Positions 8,150 to 17,391 are shown, counted from the first letter of the stretch. The stretch: 53,380 nucleotides of DNA from an uncultured Bacteroidales bacterium (GCA_902760865.1 CACWID010000019.1:1-53380), one strand, 5' to 3'. Notes: generated from the letters alone by a model not told the origin. Program-made: numbers and translations.

Positions 8150-9571
8150 CTATCTGAACTTGAGATAATAGATCAGTACCGCCATCAGCAACACGAAAAG
8201 GGTGATGATCCACACGGTATAGGGGCGGCGATACTTGCCCTGGTAGAGACGGTAGAACACAAAGAGTACGATCGGAACCATCAAGGGCTGGAAGGGCAAG
8301 ATGTAACGTGACATCGCGCCTCCCATGACATAGGCAATGGATGCATAGACGATGATGGGCCACCACATCCACACGCTGATGCTCTCCTGCCGGCGCCAAC
8401 TCATGAACAAGACGTAGAATATGGCCGTACCGCCAAAGAGATACCACCCGTAGCTCAGCCTTGAACATGCGCAAAGCAGGACGGGCACTTCTTTGGGGTA
8501 AACTAGGGGAATTGGGAAAGGCAGGGCAAACTGCAGGGCCATTGTCATGGGCAAGAGCAGTAACCGATGCCAGGGGGAATACAGGAAATAAAACCCAAGA
8601 ACACTGTGGTTGTAAGCTTTCTCGGGGTTAAAAGCACGTTGCATGTTCCAGCCGCCCTCGATCATCTCGGCGTGTTGGCCAAATGAATAGGCAGCAAAAT
8701 GGTTGCCCAGTAACATCAACAAGGCTACGCATATCAGCAGCCCCAGTGACATGGGCCAATCACGCCTCCAGTGCGGCAGTGTCATGACCAGTACTCCGGG
8801 AATCAAGAAATAGAGGAACGTTGTGCGAAAAAACGCCAATAGTAAACACGCAGTGACAAATATCACGATGTCGCGCCAGAGGTGGTGGCGCTCTTCATCG
8901 CAGGCAACCATCGATGACAGTGCATAGCCTGCCATCGTGAACGCCAGGAAGGTGGCTCCCTCTTTCAAGATGGTAACCCCAGAGACGAGATAGAAAGGTA
9001 GGAGGCACATGATCAACATGCCGCCCAGCATCAGTTTCTGGGATGACAGCGGAATGCGGCCCGAGAGCACGCGACGTGTCATCTTGCCGGTCAGCACCAC
9101 CGAGGCCAAGGTGAACATCATGTTCATGGCCTGCGGCCAGATAACATTGAGGCCCAATACCTTCCATAAAGCGATCATCATCAACGGCAATCCCGGAAAC
9201 GCACCGCTGCTGAACTCAACATTGTTGAAATCCCCTGTCATTGCCCACTTGTAATAGTTGCGGGCATCGCCACTCAAGTCGGGCCACTGTAACGAGTAGC
9301 CCTTAGGAGCAGACCATGACACCAGGCTGTCATAACCCACAATCGACATGAAGACAGCTATCAATAGCAATACGACATGGGGGGCGGTGCTGGTACCCCT
9401 GGCCTTCTTGAGCAGGAAAAGAGGAATCAAGTAGGCGGCCGAGTAGGCGACGGTGATGCGCACGCCATCGCCGAGGCCGAAGTGGCTAATTGCCACAATG
9501 GCGAGCACCGCAACGGCAATCACCTCGGCGAGCAGCAAAAACAATCTTGACTTTGTCAACCTCTTTCCCAT
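8150..9571 (-). CDS. polytopic membrane protein, possible GT-C glycosyltransferase
   Basis: A 473-residue protein with about ten hydrophobic segments, starting with an obvious membrane segment at residues 10-30. The first long external loop carries an acidic motif (DLSGDARNYYKW), and 'EFSSGAFPGLPLMMIALWK' follows. This arrangement, an acidic loop after the first membrane segments and many helices, is seen in GT-C/mannosyltransferase-like proteins that use lipid-linked sugars. The similarity is general, so this is a guess at family level. The gene stands alone with a well-formed promoter at 9615-9645. Confidence 0.6.
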   Translation of the reverse strand: MGKRLTKSRLFLLLAEVIAVAVLAIVAISHFGLGDGVRITVAYSAAYLIPLFLLKKARGTSTAPHVVLLLIAVFMSIVGYDSLVSWSAPKGYSLQWPDLSGDARNYYKWAMTGDFNNVEFSSGAFPGLPLMMIALWKVLGLNVIWPQAMNMMFTLASVVLTGKMTRRVLSGRIPLSSQKLMLGGMLIMCLLPFYLVSGVTILKEGATFLAFTMAGYALSSMVACDEERHHLWRDIVIFVTACLLLAFFRTTFLYFLIPGVLVMTLPHWRRDWPMSLGLLICVALLMLLGNHFAAYSFGQHAEMIEGGWNMQRAFNPEKAYNHSVLGFYFLYSPWHRLLLLPMTMALQFALPFPIPLVYPKEVPVLLCACSRLSYGWYLFGGTAIFYVLFMSWRRQESISVWMWWPIIVYASIAYVMGGAMSRYILPFQPLMVPIVLFVFYRLYQGKYRRPYTVWIITLFVLLMAVLIYYLKFR

Positions 9572-9614
9572 GAATTAATCACGCGTACCAGCAAATTAGC
9601 ACGGTAAAGTGCTA

Positions 9615-9645
9615 CAAAAGTATAGCTTTTCATCAGAATTGGCAA
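9615..9645 (-). promoter_or_regulatory. promoter of the polytopic membrane protein gene
   Basis: On the minus strand TTG (9643-9645) is followed after exactly 20 bases by TACTTTTG (9615-9622), 44 bases before the start codon. It fits the Bacteroidota consensus well. Confidence 0.65.
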
Positions 9646-9737
9646 TTTTTTTGTCGATAGCGTTTTATTTTTCGCCGAAAACATCTAATTTTGCCTTTGG
9701 CGAAGATGGACTGAGCCATAACATTTTTCAAAAAGTA

Positions 9738-9769
9738 TTTGATATTGTGCACTACTTGCACTACCTTTG
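9738..9769 (+). promoter_or_regulatory. promoter of the glycine-lipid operon
   Basis: TTTG (9738-9741), 20 bases, then TACCTTTG (9762-9769): a perfect match to the Bacteroidota primary sigma consensus. The glsA start follows 45 bases later. Confidence 0.72.
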
Positions 9770-9814
9770 TATGTTTAAATGAAACCTTCGGAATTTACCA
9801 GGGCTTGATATTAC

Positions 9815-10648
9815 ATGAGCTGCGAACCGATGAGAATAGATGTTGACCATGTGCTCAGGGCAAGACTGCCCCGGCACTATCGCTACATCCCGCGATTTGT
9901 CGTGCGGTGGCTTGAACGCATCATCTGTCAAGATAAGCTCAATGCCATTCTCGTCAAGATGGCAGGCAAAAACAGCGTTGATGCCGCCACTGCCGCCCTC
10001 GATGAGATGGGCATCACCATCGAATCCTCAGGCCTGGAAAAACTGCCCGAAGGCCGGTTCATGTTTGTCTCCAACCACCCCTTGGGCGGACTTGACGGAC
10101 TGGCACTCATCTCGCTGCTGGGCAACCGCTATGACCGCAAGATCAAGTTCATGGTCAATGACCTGCTCATGGCCGTTGAGCCCCTGCGCGGTGTGTTCCT
10201 GCCGGTGAACAAGTATGGCCGCCAGTCCCGTGCCAGTGCCACCCAGATCGAGGAAGCCCTGGCGGGTGATGAGCAGTTCATCACTTTCCCTGCCGGACTG
10301 TGCTCGCGCATGCAACCCGACGGCACTATTGCCGACCTGCCGTGGCAGAAGGCTGCCGTCGTACATGCCGTCAACTACAAGCGCGATATCGTACCCATAT
10401 ATTTTGATGCTGTCAATTCTCGATTCTTCTATCGCTTTGCCAAGTGGCGCAAGCGGTTGGGCCTGAAGTTCAACATCGAGCTGATCTTCCTGCCCAAGGA
10501 GATGATCAAGAAGAGTGGCAGCACGCTGCGCGCCGTCATTGGCGACCCCATTCCCTGGGACACGCTTGATGGCGCCCATCCCAAGCAGGAGGCTGCACGC
10601 CTCAGAGAGATAGTCATTAACATGTCGAAAACGCCACATAACCAATAA
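9815..10648 (+). CDS. glsA: glycine-lipid O-acyltransferase (PlsC-like)
   Basis: A 277-residue protein of the lysophospholipid acyltransferase superfamily. The acceptor motif appears as N87-H88-P-L-G-G-L-D94, and 'FITFPAGLCSR' is the later binding block (EGxRS-like). Together with the next gene it matches the GlsA/GlsB pair described in Bacteroides thetaiotaomicron, where GlsB N-acylates glycine with a 3-hydroxy fatty acid and GlsA adds the second acyl chain. The product is a glycine lipid and precursor of serine-glycine lipids. It is first in an operon of four genes, with a strong promoter and only 15 bases to glsB. Assignment to glsA rests on the pairing and motif. Confidence 0.8.
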   Translation: MSCEPMRIDVDHVLRARLPRHYRYIPRFVVRWLERIICQDKLNAILVKMAGKNSVDAATAALDEMGITIESSGLEKLPEGRFMFVSNHPLGGLDGLALISLLGNRYDRKIKFMVNDLLMAVEPLRGVFLPVNKYGRQSRASATQIEEALAGDEQFITFPAGLCSRMQPDGTIADLPWQKAAVVHAVNYKRDIVPIYFDAVNSRFFYRFAKWRKRLGLKFNIELIFLPKEMIKKSGSTLRAVIGDPIPWDTLDGAHPKQEAARLREIVINMSKTPHNQ

Positions 10649-10663
10649 TAACGAAAACGTCCT

Positions 10664-11602
10664 ATGGAACCTATTATCGAACCCATCCCCGTTGAACTCA
10701 TTGAGCAGGAGCTCACTCCCGAGCGCCTGTTGCGTCGCACCAATAAGGCCGAAAACGACATCTATGTGGTGAACGCCCACAACGCGCCCAACACGATGCG
10801 CGAGATCGGTCGTCTGCGCGAGGTGACCTTCCGCGCCGCCGGTGGCGGTACGGGCAAGGCGTGCGACATCGACGAGTTTGACCTGATGGATCCACCGTGC
10901 CAGCAACTGCTCGTGTGGAACCCTGATAAGCGCGAAATCATCGGTGCCTACCGCTTTATCTGCGGCTGGGACGTGAAGGTGGAAAACCGTGTGCCGCGCA
11001 TTGCCACGGGACACCTGTTCAACTTCAGCGAGCGATTCCTGAACGAAATCCTGCCCGTGACCATCGAGCTGGGACGCTCGTTTGTGCGTCCCGAATATCA
11101 ATCGACGCGCGAGGGAGTGCGTGCCCTGTTCGCCCTCGACAACCTGTGGGACGGCCTGGGCGCATTGACTATCATCTACCCCAAGGTCAAGTACATGTTC
11201 GGCAAGATGACGATGTACCCGAGCTACGTGCGCGACTGTCGCGACATGCTGTTGTGCTTCCTCAACCTCTACTTCAAGGATAAGGAGGGGATTGTGGTGC
11301 CCATCGACCCGCTGCCCGACACCCGCAACGACGATCCCGAACTGATGTCTCAATTTGTGGGCAACGACTTCCGCGAGGACTACAAGCGGCTGAACACCTT
11401 CATCCGCAATCACGGCATCAACATCCCGCCGCTGGTCAACGCTTACATGGGTCTGTCGCCCAAGATGTTATTGCTGGGCACTGCCATCAATCGTGAGTTC
11501 GGCGATGTGGAGGAGACGGGCATCCTCATCAACCTCGATGAGATTGCCGACGAGAAAAAGCGCCGCCACATCGACTCGTATCTGGCAAACATCGAACGAT
11601 AA
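10664..11602 (+). CDS. glsB: glycine N-acyltransferase for glycine-lipid synthesis (GNAT/OlsB-like)
   Basis: A 312-residue protein of the OlsB-like GNAT superfamily, which uses acyl-ACP to N-acylate an amino acid. Typical features are 'REIGRLREVTFRAAGGGTG' near residue 45, 'IIGAYRFICGWD', and 'TIELGRSFVRPEYQ', the acyl-carrier/CoA site. Length and motifs match the Bacteroidales enzyme that makes N-acyl glycine. As I recall, in B. theta glsB precedes glsA; here glsA comes first. The gene follows glsA by 15 bases and precedes a Wzi-like gene by 12, so the three are probably co-transcribed. Confidence 0.83.
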   Translation: MEPIIEPIPVELIEQELTPERLLRRTNKAENDIYVVNAHNAPNTMREIGRLREVTFRAAGGGTGKACDIDEFDLMDPPCQQLLVWNPDKREIIGAYRFICGWDVKVENRVPRIATGHLFNFSERFLNEILPVTIELGRSFVRPEYQSTREGVRALFALDNLWDGLGALTIIYPKVKYMFGKMTMYPSYVRDCRDMLLCFLNLYFKDKEGIVVPIDPLPDTRNDDPELMSQFVGNDFREDYKRLNTFIRNHGINIPPLVNAYMGLSPKMLLLGTAINREFGDVEETGILINLDEIADEKKRRHIDSYLANIER

Positions 11603-11614
11603 TCAGAACACATC

Positions 11615-13237
11615 ATGATGATAAAAAACGTCCTAACATCTTTTATCTTCGCTCTTACCTTGTGTTGTGCTATTGGCGCATCGGCACAGGTGCCAGCAGA
11701 CTCAACCCTCTATCTTGATTTCCAGAAAGATACTACTCAAGTTGCGGATGGTGTCGGCTGCATTCCTGACTTAAAATATAAGTTGGGCTTTTTTGCCAAT
11801 GCCGGCAACAGCGAATTGGCACCCTACTACATCAGTTCTAACTGCGGTGGCACCACCACCCAGCAGTACTCAGCCCTTGTCTATGCCGCTGCCAAGCTAT
11901 GGAACGGTTCCCCGCACAAGCGCTTCTCATGGGGCGCGGGGCTTGAAGTCTGGGGCGGTTATGCGTCTAGTGCCGGCTATCAGCGCTATGCGGGCAATGG
12001 GCAGTTTGAGGTGCAAAAGCAACATCCCGCACGGATATGGATTCAAGAAGCCTATCTCGCTGCCAATTACCGCAGCATCTTTGCCGTGGCAGGTCAGGCC
12101 CGCAAGGCTTCGCCTATCGTCAACGGCAAGTTGAGCAGCGGCGACCTCGTGTGGAGCAACAACGCCCGCCCGCCAGTGGGCCTGCGTGCCGGTTTCATCG
12201 ATTTCCAGAACATCCCGTTCACCAAGGGTTGGGTGCAGATTCAAGGTGAATTTGGCTACTTCCGCGAGTTGGACGACAAGTGGCTTGAGAACCACTATAA
12301 TTACTATAACCACTTCATTACCAAGGGCAAGTGGCTTCATTACAAAAGCCTGCACCTGCGCACCAACCCCAGTCAGCCTGTCGTGTTCACCATCGGCGCA
12401 CAATCGTCCTGCCAGTTCGGCGGCACGGCCGATTACTATTGGGACGGACAGGTGGAGCGGACCGTCAAGATGGATGCCGACGCGAAGGCCTTCTGGCGCA
12501 CGTTCATTGCAGGCAGCGGCGGCAATAGCGCAGGCGACTCGTTTGTCGAGGGTAACCACCTGGGCACTTGGGACATCGCGATTGAGGGGCACCTGAAAGA
12601 CGGTAAACTGCTGCGTGCCTACACCCAGTGGCTGTGGGAGGACGGTTCGGGCATCGGCAAGATGAACGGCTTTGACGGCCTGTGGGGCTTGGAATACCGC
12701 AATGTTGTAGGGCAGCCCTTGATTGATGGTGCTGTCATCGAATACATCGACTTCACCAACCAGAGCGGCCCTATCCACTGGACGCCCAATGACCATCCCG
12801 GCACGCCCATCATCAGCCACTCGTCGGGTGCCGATGATTACTACAACAACTACATCTACAATGGCTACCAGAGCCGTGGCATGTCCATCGGCTCGCCCTT
12901 TGTCAAGTCACCGCTCTACAACCAGGACGGCTACATGCGTTACCGTGACAACGTGCTGCGCGGTTTCCATGCCGCCATCAGCGGTTGGCTGCATGAGGAT
13001 TGGTCTTACCGTCTGATGGGCTCTTATCGCAAGGCTTGGGGAACTCCCCTGCTGCCACGGGTGGGTAGCGTCGATGACTTCTCGATGGCGCTCAATATTC
13101 AATACCACCCGGGACAGAAGTTCATGGGGTGGATGATCAATGCCACCGCGGCCATCGACCGCGGCAAACTCTACGGCAACAACTGGGGAGGCCAGTTGGG
13201 CATTACCTATAGTGGCAACTTTAATTTCAAGAAATGA
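11615..13237 (+). CDS. Wzi-family capsule-assembly-like outer-membrane protein
   Basis: A 540-residue protein with a signal peptide (first 25 residues, ending SAQ) and long beta-rich repeats with many aromatic residues, closing with 'GQLGITYSGNFNFKK'. The pattern (KLGFFANAGNSELAPYY, GLEVWGGYASS, IQEAYLAANYRSIF) matches the Bacteroidota branch of the capsule assembly Wzi family, a large outer-membrane barrel that in enterobacteria anchors surface capsule. Two ATGs are adjacent; either may start. It lies in the glycine-lipid operon and overlaps the next gene by four bases. No capsule synthesis genes are nearby, so its job here is unclear. Confidence 0.78.
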   Translation: MMIKNVLTSFIFALTLCCAIGASAQVPADSTLYLDFQKDTTQVADGVGCIPDLKYKLGFFANAGNSELAPYYISSNCGGTTTQQYSALVYAAAKLWNGSPHKRFSWGAGLEVWGGYASSAGYQRYAGNGQFEVQKQHPARIWIQEAYLAANYRSIFAVAGQARKASPIVNGKLSSGDLVWSNNARPPVGLRAGFIDFQNIPFTKGWVQIQGEFGYFRELDDKWLENHYNYYNHFITKGKWLHYKSLHLRTNPSQPVVFTIGAQSSCQFGGTADYYWDGQVERTVKMDADAKAFWRTFIAGSGGNSAGDSFVEGNHLGTWDIAIEGHLKDGKLLRAYTQWLWEDGSGIGKMNGFDGLWGLEYRNVVGQPLIDGAVIEYIDFTNQSGPIHWTPNDHPGTPIISHSSGADDYYNNYIYNGYQSRGMSIGSPFVKSPLYNQDGYMRYRDNVLRGFHAAISGWLHEDWSYRLMGSYRKAWGTPLLPRVGSVDDFSMALNIQYHPGQKFMGWMINATAAIDRGKLYGNNWGGQLGITYSGNFNFKK

Positions 13238-13665
13238 TGAAAAGGACATTATTATATATTTCGCTGTTGATCATGGTGGTTATGTCTCTGGGTAGCTGCA
13301 CCCGCAACCACGGCGACATCGGCATCTGGTTCGGCACGTGGCACGTTGAGCAGATCACTGCCGGTGGCACCCCCGTCAGCGTCGAGGGCGACTACTTCTT
13401 CCAGTTCCAGAACAAGGTGTTCAGGGTGTCAAAAGTCTATGGCCACGAACAACTGGTCGAGAGTTTCGGCATCTGGGATGAGAACGAGGAAATAGGCAAG
13501 ATGGCCGTCGACTTCCCTGACCCCACGGTCTATTATATCGAGATGCCCGGTTTGGAGGTCCATAATGAATTTACCATCACCCGCAATTCATCCAAGGAAA
13601 TCACCTTTTCCAAGAAAACCAATGATGGCATAGAATATGTGTACCGCTTGAAGAAGCAACCTTAG
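13234..13665 (+). CDS. small lipocalin-like lipoprotein
   Basis: A 143-residue protein with a lipoprotein signal (MMKRTLLYISLLIMVVMSLGSC). The mature part begins 'IWFGTWHVEQIT', the usual first strand of lipocalin-like Bacteroidota lipoproteins (DUF4847/lipocalin type), and then about eight short beta strands. Its start codon overlaps the stop of the Wzi-like gene (ATGATGA), which points to translational coupling and a shared envelope role. The ligand is unknown. Confidence 0.72.
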   Translation: MMKRTLLYISLLIMVVMSLGSCTRNHGDIGIWFGTWHVEQITAGGTPVSVEGDYFFQFQNKVFRVSKVYGHEQLVESFGIWDENEEIGKMAVDFPDPTVYYIEMPGLEVHNEFTITRNSSKEITFSKKTNDGIEYVYRLKKQP

Positions 13666-13743
13666 CGGAATGATTTTCAGTGACTCAAAACGTCAAAAAG
13701 CAGAAAAAAACTCGAGAAATCGATGAATTATTGAAAAAATTCC

Positions 13744-13751
13744 TATATTTG
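13744..13751 (+). promoter_or_regulatory. -7 box upstream of the zinc metallopeptidase gene
   Basis: TATATTTG matches TAnnTTTG, about 45 bases before the start codon. No well-spaced TTG is visible upstream, so support is partial. Confidence 0.45.
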
Positions 13752-13795
13752 CACTTTTTGAGGAAATAACTAACAACTAAATAACGATTATCATT

Positions 13796-14665
13796 ATGAA
13801 ACTTGAAGGAAGACGCGAAAGCGAAAATGTTGAAGATCGCCGTGGTATGGGCACAGGTGCAAAGATTGGCCTGGGCGGTATCGGCGGCCTGATTATTGCC
13901 GGACTGATCACCCTGCTGATGGGTGGCAACATCGGCGACGTGCTACAACAGGTGGGCGGCTCGGCTATCCAGACCGAAAACGGTCATGAGGCAACTGCCG
14001 AGGAAGAGGAACTCGCTGTATTTGCCAGCCAGGTGATTGCCAGCACCGAGGATGTCTGGGCCCAGATTTTCAAGGAGTATGGCATCGGCCAATATCCCCC
14101 TCCCACACTGGTACTTTACACGGGTGCCACCCAGACTGCCTGCGGTCAGGGTCAGGCTGCCATGGGCCCCTTCTATTGCTCGGGTGACCAGAAGGTTTAT
14201 CTGGACCTGGCTTTCTTCCAGACGATGGACAGGCAACTCGGCGTGAAGGGTGACAACTCCAGCCTCGCCAAGGCCTATGTCATCGCCCACGAAGTGGGAC
14301 ACCACATCGAGTATCTGATGGGTACCCTTGACCAGGCTCACCGCAAGATGCAGGCCACCAATCAGACCAACGCCAACAAGTACAGCGTTCGCCTGGAGCT
14401 GATGGCCGATTTCTATGCCGGTGTGTGGGCACACTACGAGAACCGCTACTTCAACTCTATCAGCGACAGGGACCTGCAAGAGGCTATCGACTGCGCTCAG
14501 AAGATCGGTGACGACTACCTGCAGAAGCGTGCACAGGGCTATGCACAGCCCGAGAGCTTCACCCACGGCACCAGCGCCCAGCGCATGAAGTGGTTCAAAC
14601 TCGGTTACCAGACCGGCGACGTGCGCCGCGCCACCACCTTCCAGGAGAGCGACGCCACCCTGTAA
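13796..14665 (+). CDS. neutral zinc metallopeptidase, YpfJ family
   Basis: A 289-residue protein with one membrane segment (about residues 20-42, glycine-rich) and an outer catalytic part. 'VIAHEVGHHIEYLMG' gives the HExxH zinc site at H165-E-x-x-H169, and 'RLELMADFYAGVWAH' supplies the third ligand region. The order 'MKLEGRRESENVEDRRG' + membrane segment + HExxH is typical of the PF04228 family (YpfJ/KPN_02809), whose substrates are unknown. The gene is monocistronic, with a -7 box upstream and a long hairpin downstream. Confidence 0.9.
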   Translation: MKLEGRRESENVEDRRGMGTGAKIGLGGIGGLIIAGLITLLMGGNIGDVLQQVGGSAIQTENGHEATAEEEELAVFASQVIASTEDVWAQIFKEYGIGQYPPPTLVLYTGATQTACGQGQAAMGPFYCSGDQKVYLDLAFFQTMDRQLGVKGDNSSLAKAYVIAHEVGHHIEYLMGTLDQAHRKMQATNQTNANKYSVRLELMADFYAGVWAHYENRYFNSISDRDLQEAIDCAQKIGDDYLQKRAQGYAQPESFTHGTSAQRMKWFKLGYQTGDVRRATTFQESDATL

Positions 14666-14687
14666 ACCACACTTTTCAGAATACGCT

Positions 14688-14733
14688 CCCAACAATTAGC
14701 AACGTCAATATCATGGCGTTGCTAATTGTTGGG
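14688..14733 (+). terminator. strong hairpin after the metallopeptidase gene
   Basis: CCCAACAATTAGCAACG (14688-14704) pairs perfectly over 17 bp with 14717-14733, with a 12-base loop. It is followed by A-rich, not T-rich, sequence. It is likely a 3' end or processing hairpin, lying 22 bases beyond the stop. Confidence 0.6.
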
Positions 14734-14833
14734 AATAATAAAAAAGTAGGTTATCATATGCCTGCGAGAATTACTATTGATTCTCGGGATTAATCATTTA
14801 ATAGGACAGGATATTTTTCAGAGCATTCACCAC

Positions 14834-16459
14834 ATGATAAAAGACTTTTTCAAAAAGATAGTTAATATACTTTTACTCCCATTCCGAGAGCACTTCATGT
14901 TGTTTCTCGTGTTATCGTTGTTAACGGCATTCGCTCACAGCGTCGGTTATTTTACTACTGTAAACTTTCTGATTTTCAGTTCATTTGTTGCAATCATCAT
15001 GCATTGCATCAGCCTTTCTTACATTGCCACGTTGCTTATTTCGTTGATTCGTAAGAAAGTGATCAGGAGAATAGTACTCGCAATCATTCTTATATATGTA
15101 GTCATTGACTTCATCGTCAATTTTTATTGTGCATTCTATCTGCATCTTCTGTTTGATAATGATGTCGCCTTGCTCATCAAGGAAACGGATCCCAGCGAAG
15201 CCGGTGAATTCTTCAGTTCTTTGGTTCCGGCATGGATTGTGCTGACTATTACGGGCGTTTTTGCGCTCATCATCTTGACCTGGTGGTTCATGAAGAAGCG
15301 CAACTTGAAGTTCAATTTAGGCAAGAAGGCCTCTGTCCTGGCATTGGGCATAGTCGCTATTTGTATGATGGGCAATCTGCGCGTATGGGAAGTTTGGGAA
15401 TTTGGACCTTTTAGTCCGATTCACACTTTTGCCCAGAATGACAATCCGTCAGATTTAAGGCTGTATTATACCCATCCGCAGCTTCAGTTTGATGAAAATC
15501 AAGAGCTTCCTACAAACATTGTTCTCATCATCGGTGAATCTTTTGGCCGCAGCCATAGTTCAATCTATGGTTATGAAAAGATGACCAATCCGCTGCTTAC
15601 CAAGCTCAAGGATGATCAATTGCTGTTCTACTTTGATAGCATTTACTCCCCGGCATCCCAAACGGCTAAGTCTCTCAGGTATATGTTGAGTACCTATGAT
15701 TTGCCTGACGAAGGTAAAGACAAAAAATGGTTTGAATACATATCGCTCATCGAGTTGATGGATGAATGCGGATTTGATTGTTATTGGTTTGGCAATCAGG
15801 GACGTGTCGGTGACCATAATGGACCGACCAGGGCTTATGCTCAAGCGTGTGATCATCAGTGGTTCTTGCAGAAGGACAACATCCTGGACCAGTCAGACGT
15901 CGTTTTAGTGGACTCAACGAGTCAGTACGTCAGTCAGATTAGCCACAAGAATCATAATTTCATTGTCTATCACATGAAAGGGTCTCATTTTGACTATAGC
16001 AAGCGATACCCGCCAGAATTTGCCCGCTTCACGGTGAATGACTATCCTTCAGATCCAGAAAACCATCGATTAGTGCTGTCCTCTTATGACAATTCGATTC
16101 TTTACAATGACTATATTGTAAACCAGCTCATGGCGTTTTTTAAAGACACCGAATCGATTATCATCTACCTTTCGGATCACGGGCAAGTCATGTATCGCAA
16201 CAGCAAAGATCCTGATTACTATGCTCATGGAAGAAAAGAGGACCCTGTTGATTATGCATGTGGCACCGAGATCCCGTTCTTTATTTATGCGTCGCCATTG
16301 TATCAGCAGAAACATCCTGAAATCATGGAGCGTATAAAATACCGTCAAGACCATCCAGAAAACTGGAACAGTGATGATCTTCCCTATTTTATTCTAGACT
16401 TGATTGGCGTCAAGGAAATCAATCATGAGGATATCCGTTCCAAATCAGTGCTGAATTAA
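14834..16459 (+). CDS. phosphoethanolamine-transferase-like membrane sulfatase-fold enzyme
   Basis: A 541-residue protein from the ATG at 14834 (an in-frame TTG 19 codons earlier is less likely). Five hydrophobic segments in the first 185 residues are followed by a periplasmic alkaline-phosphatase/sulfatase-like domain. 'IVLIIGESFGRSHSSIYGY' carries the metal-binding Glu, 'YSPASQTAKSLRYMLS' the probable nucleophile Thr, and 'YLSDHGQVMYR' the Asp-His metal site. This is the EptA/phosphoethanolamine transferase layout, suggesting modification of lipid A or another glycan. The gene is visibly AT-richer than both neighbours, consistent with horizontal transfer. It ends at a bidirectional terminator. 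Confidence 0.8.
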   Translation: MIKDFFKKIVNILLLPFREHFMLFLVLSLLTAFAHSVGYFTTVNFLIFSSFVAIIMHCISLSYIATLLISLIRKKVIRRIVLAIILIYVVIDFIVNFYCAFYLHLLFDNDVALLIKETDPSEAGEFFSSLVPAWIVLTITGVFALIILTWWFMKKRNLKFNLGKKASVLALGIVAICMMGNLRVWEVWEFGPFSPIHTFAQNDNPSDLRLYYTHPQLQFDENQELPTNIVLIIGESFGRSHSSIYGYEKMTNPLLTKLKDDQLLFYFDSIYSPASQTAKSLRYMLSTYDLPDEGKDKKWFEYISLIELMDECGFDCYWFGNQGRVGDHNGPTRAYAQACDHQWFLQKDNILDQSDVVLVDSTSQYVSQISHKNHNFIVYHMKGSHFDYSKRYPPEFARFTVNDYPSDPENHRLVLSSYDNSILYNDYIVNQLMAFFKDTESIIIYLSDHGQVMYRNSKDPDYYAHGRKEDPVDYACGTEIPFFIYASPLYQQKHPEIMERIKYRQDHPENWNSDDLPYFILDLIGVKEINHEDIRSKSVLN

Positions 16460-16492
16460 CGTCAGTTTGACGAGTTTATCGTGATTGCTAAA

Positions 16493-16525
16493 AATGGCCT
16501 TCAACACTATCTGTCGAAGGCCATT
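16493..16525. terminator. bidirectional terminator between convergent genes
   Basis: AATGGCCTTC (16493-16502) pairs with GAAGGCCATT (16516-16525). GTTTTATT follows on the plus strand and TTTTTAGC on the minus strand. It serves both the EptA-like gene and pgeF. Confidence 0.8.
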
Positions 16526-16545
16526 GTTTTATTATGGGGAAGTGA

Positions 16546-17334
16546 TTAGCGTTGATAGATGGCGGTGAAGGTGCGGCCGCTGTTGATGCCGAGGCGGCGG
16601 GCCGAGAAGAAGCGGTCGTGCTCGCAGCGTGAGCAGTGTTGCGACAGCACAATGTGACCCGATGACACTCCTGCAGCGATGAGGACGGCACGGTTGGCGG
16701 CACGCAGGTCGATGTGGGCTTTGCCTGTGGCGGTGTTGCGTTGGACGATGGCATCCATGTCGAAATTTGCCTTCTTGAAGGCTTGCACCACCTCGTCACC
16801 CACCTCGAAGCAGTCCTGACAGATGCTGGGCCCCATAGCCGCATGGATGCAGTCGGGACGGGCTCCCTGTCGGCACATCTCTTTGACGACGGCCTCGGCA
16901 ATGCGTCCCACCGTGCCTCGCCAGCCCGCGTGGGCAACAGCGATGACGCCAGCTTGTTCGTCGGCAAGGACAATGGGCACACAATCGGCCGTATTGACAC
17001 CGATAACTACACCCTTGAGAGACGTCACCAATGCGTCAACCCCGTCAAGGGCCGACTCTTGTTTATCAATGTCCAGCGAGCGGAATCGCTCGTCAATCAC
17101 CGCCACGCGGCACGAGTGGGTCTGCCGCGGCATGACGAGATCCTCCAGGTCAATGCCCAACTGCATGGCCAGTGCAATCCTTGAGTCCAGCACGCGCAGG
17201 GCGTCATCGCCCACATAGTCGCACAGGTTCACGCCAGAATAGGGGTTGCGGGCCACAACTGCTCCACGTGTTGTCGAGAACGCCTCCACGCCCTCAACCA
17301 GGCAATCAAAATCCAATTTTTCAAGTTCCATCAT
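16546..17334 (-). CDS. pgeF: peptidoglycan editing factor PgeF / laccase-domain purine nucleoside phosphorylase
   Basis: A 262-residue protein of the YfiH/LACC1 family. Zinc-site motifs are visible in the right order: 'PRQTHSCRVAV' (His), 'GVNTADCVPIVLAD' (Cys) and 'VAVAHAGWRGTVGRI' (His). Members act on purine nucleosides and, in E. coli, prevent misincorporation of non-canonical residues into peptidoglycan precursors. The second ATG (MELEKL) three bases later is an equally good start. Its -7 box (17340-17347) ends only six bases before the start, implying little or no leader. It is divergent from recF. Confidence 0.9.
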   Translation of the reverse strand: MMELEKLDFDCLVEGVEAFSTTRGAVVARNPYSGVNLCDYVGDDALRVLDSRIALAMQLGIDLEDLVMPRQTHSCRVAVIDERFRSLDIDKQESALDGVDALVTSLKGVVIGVNTADCVPIVLADEQAGVIAVAHAGWRGTVGRIAEAVVKEMCRQGARPDCIHAAMGPSICQDCFEVGDEVVQAFKKANFDMDAIVQRNTATGKAHIDLRAANRAVLIAAGVSSGHIVLSQHCSRCEHDRFFSARRLGINSGRTFTAIYQR

Positions 17335-17339
17335 GATGA

Positions 17340-17347
17340 CAAAGGTA
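17340..17347 (-). promoter_or_regulatory. -7 box of pgeF, almost at the start codon
   Basis: TACCTTTG on the minus strand ends six bases before the first ATG, so the transcript would have at most a few bases of leader. Confidence 0.55.
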
Positions 17348-17391
17348 ATAAATTATTCCCAAGCTATCGATAGAAATCGGAGAAAAAGAAG

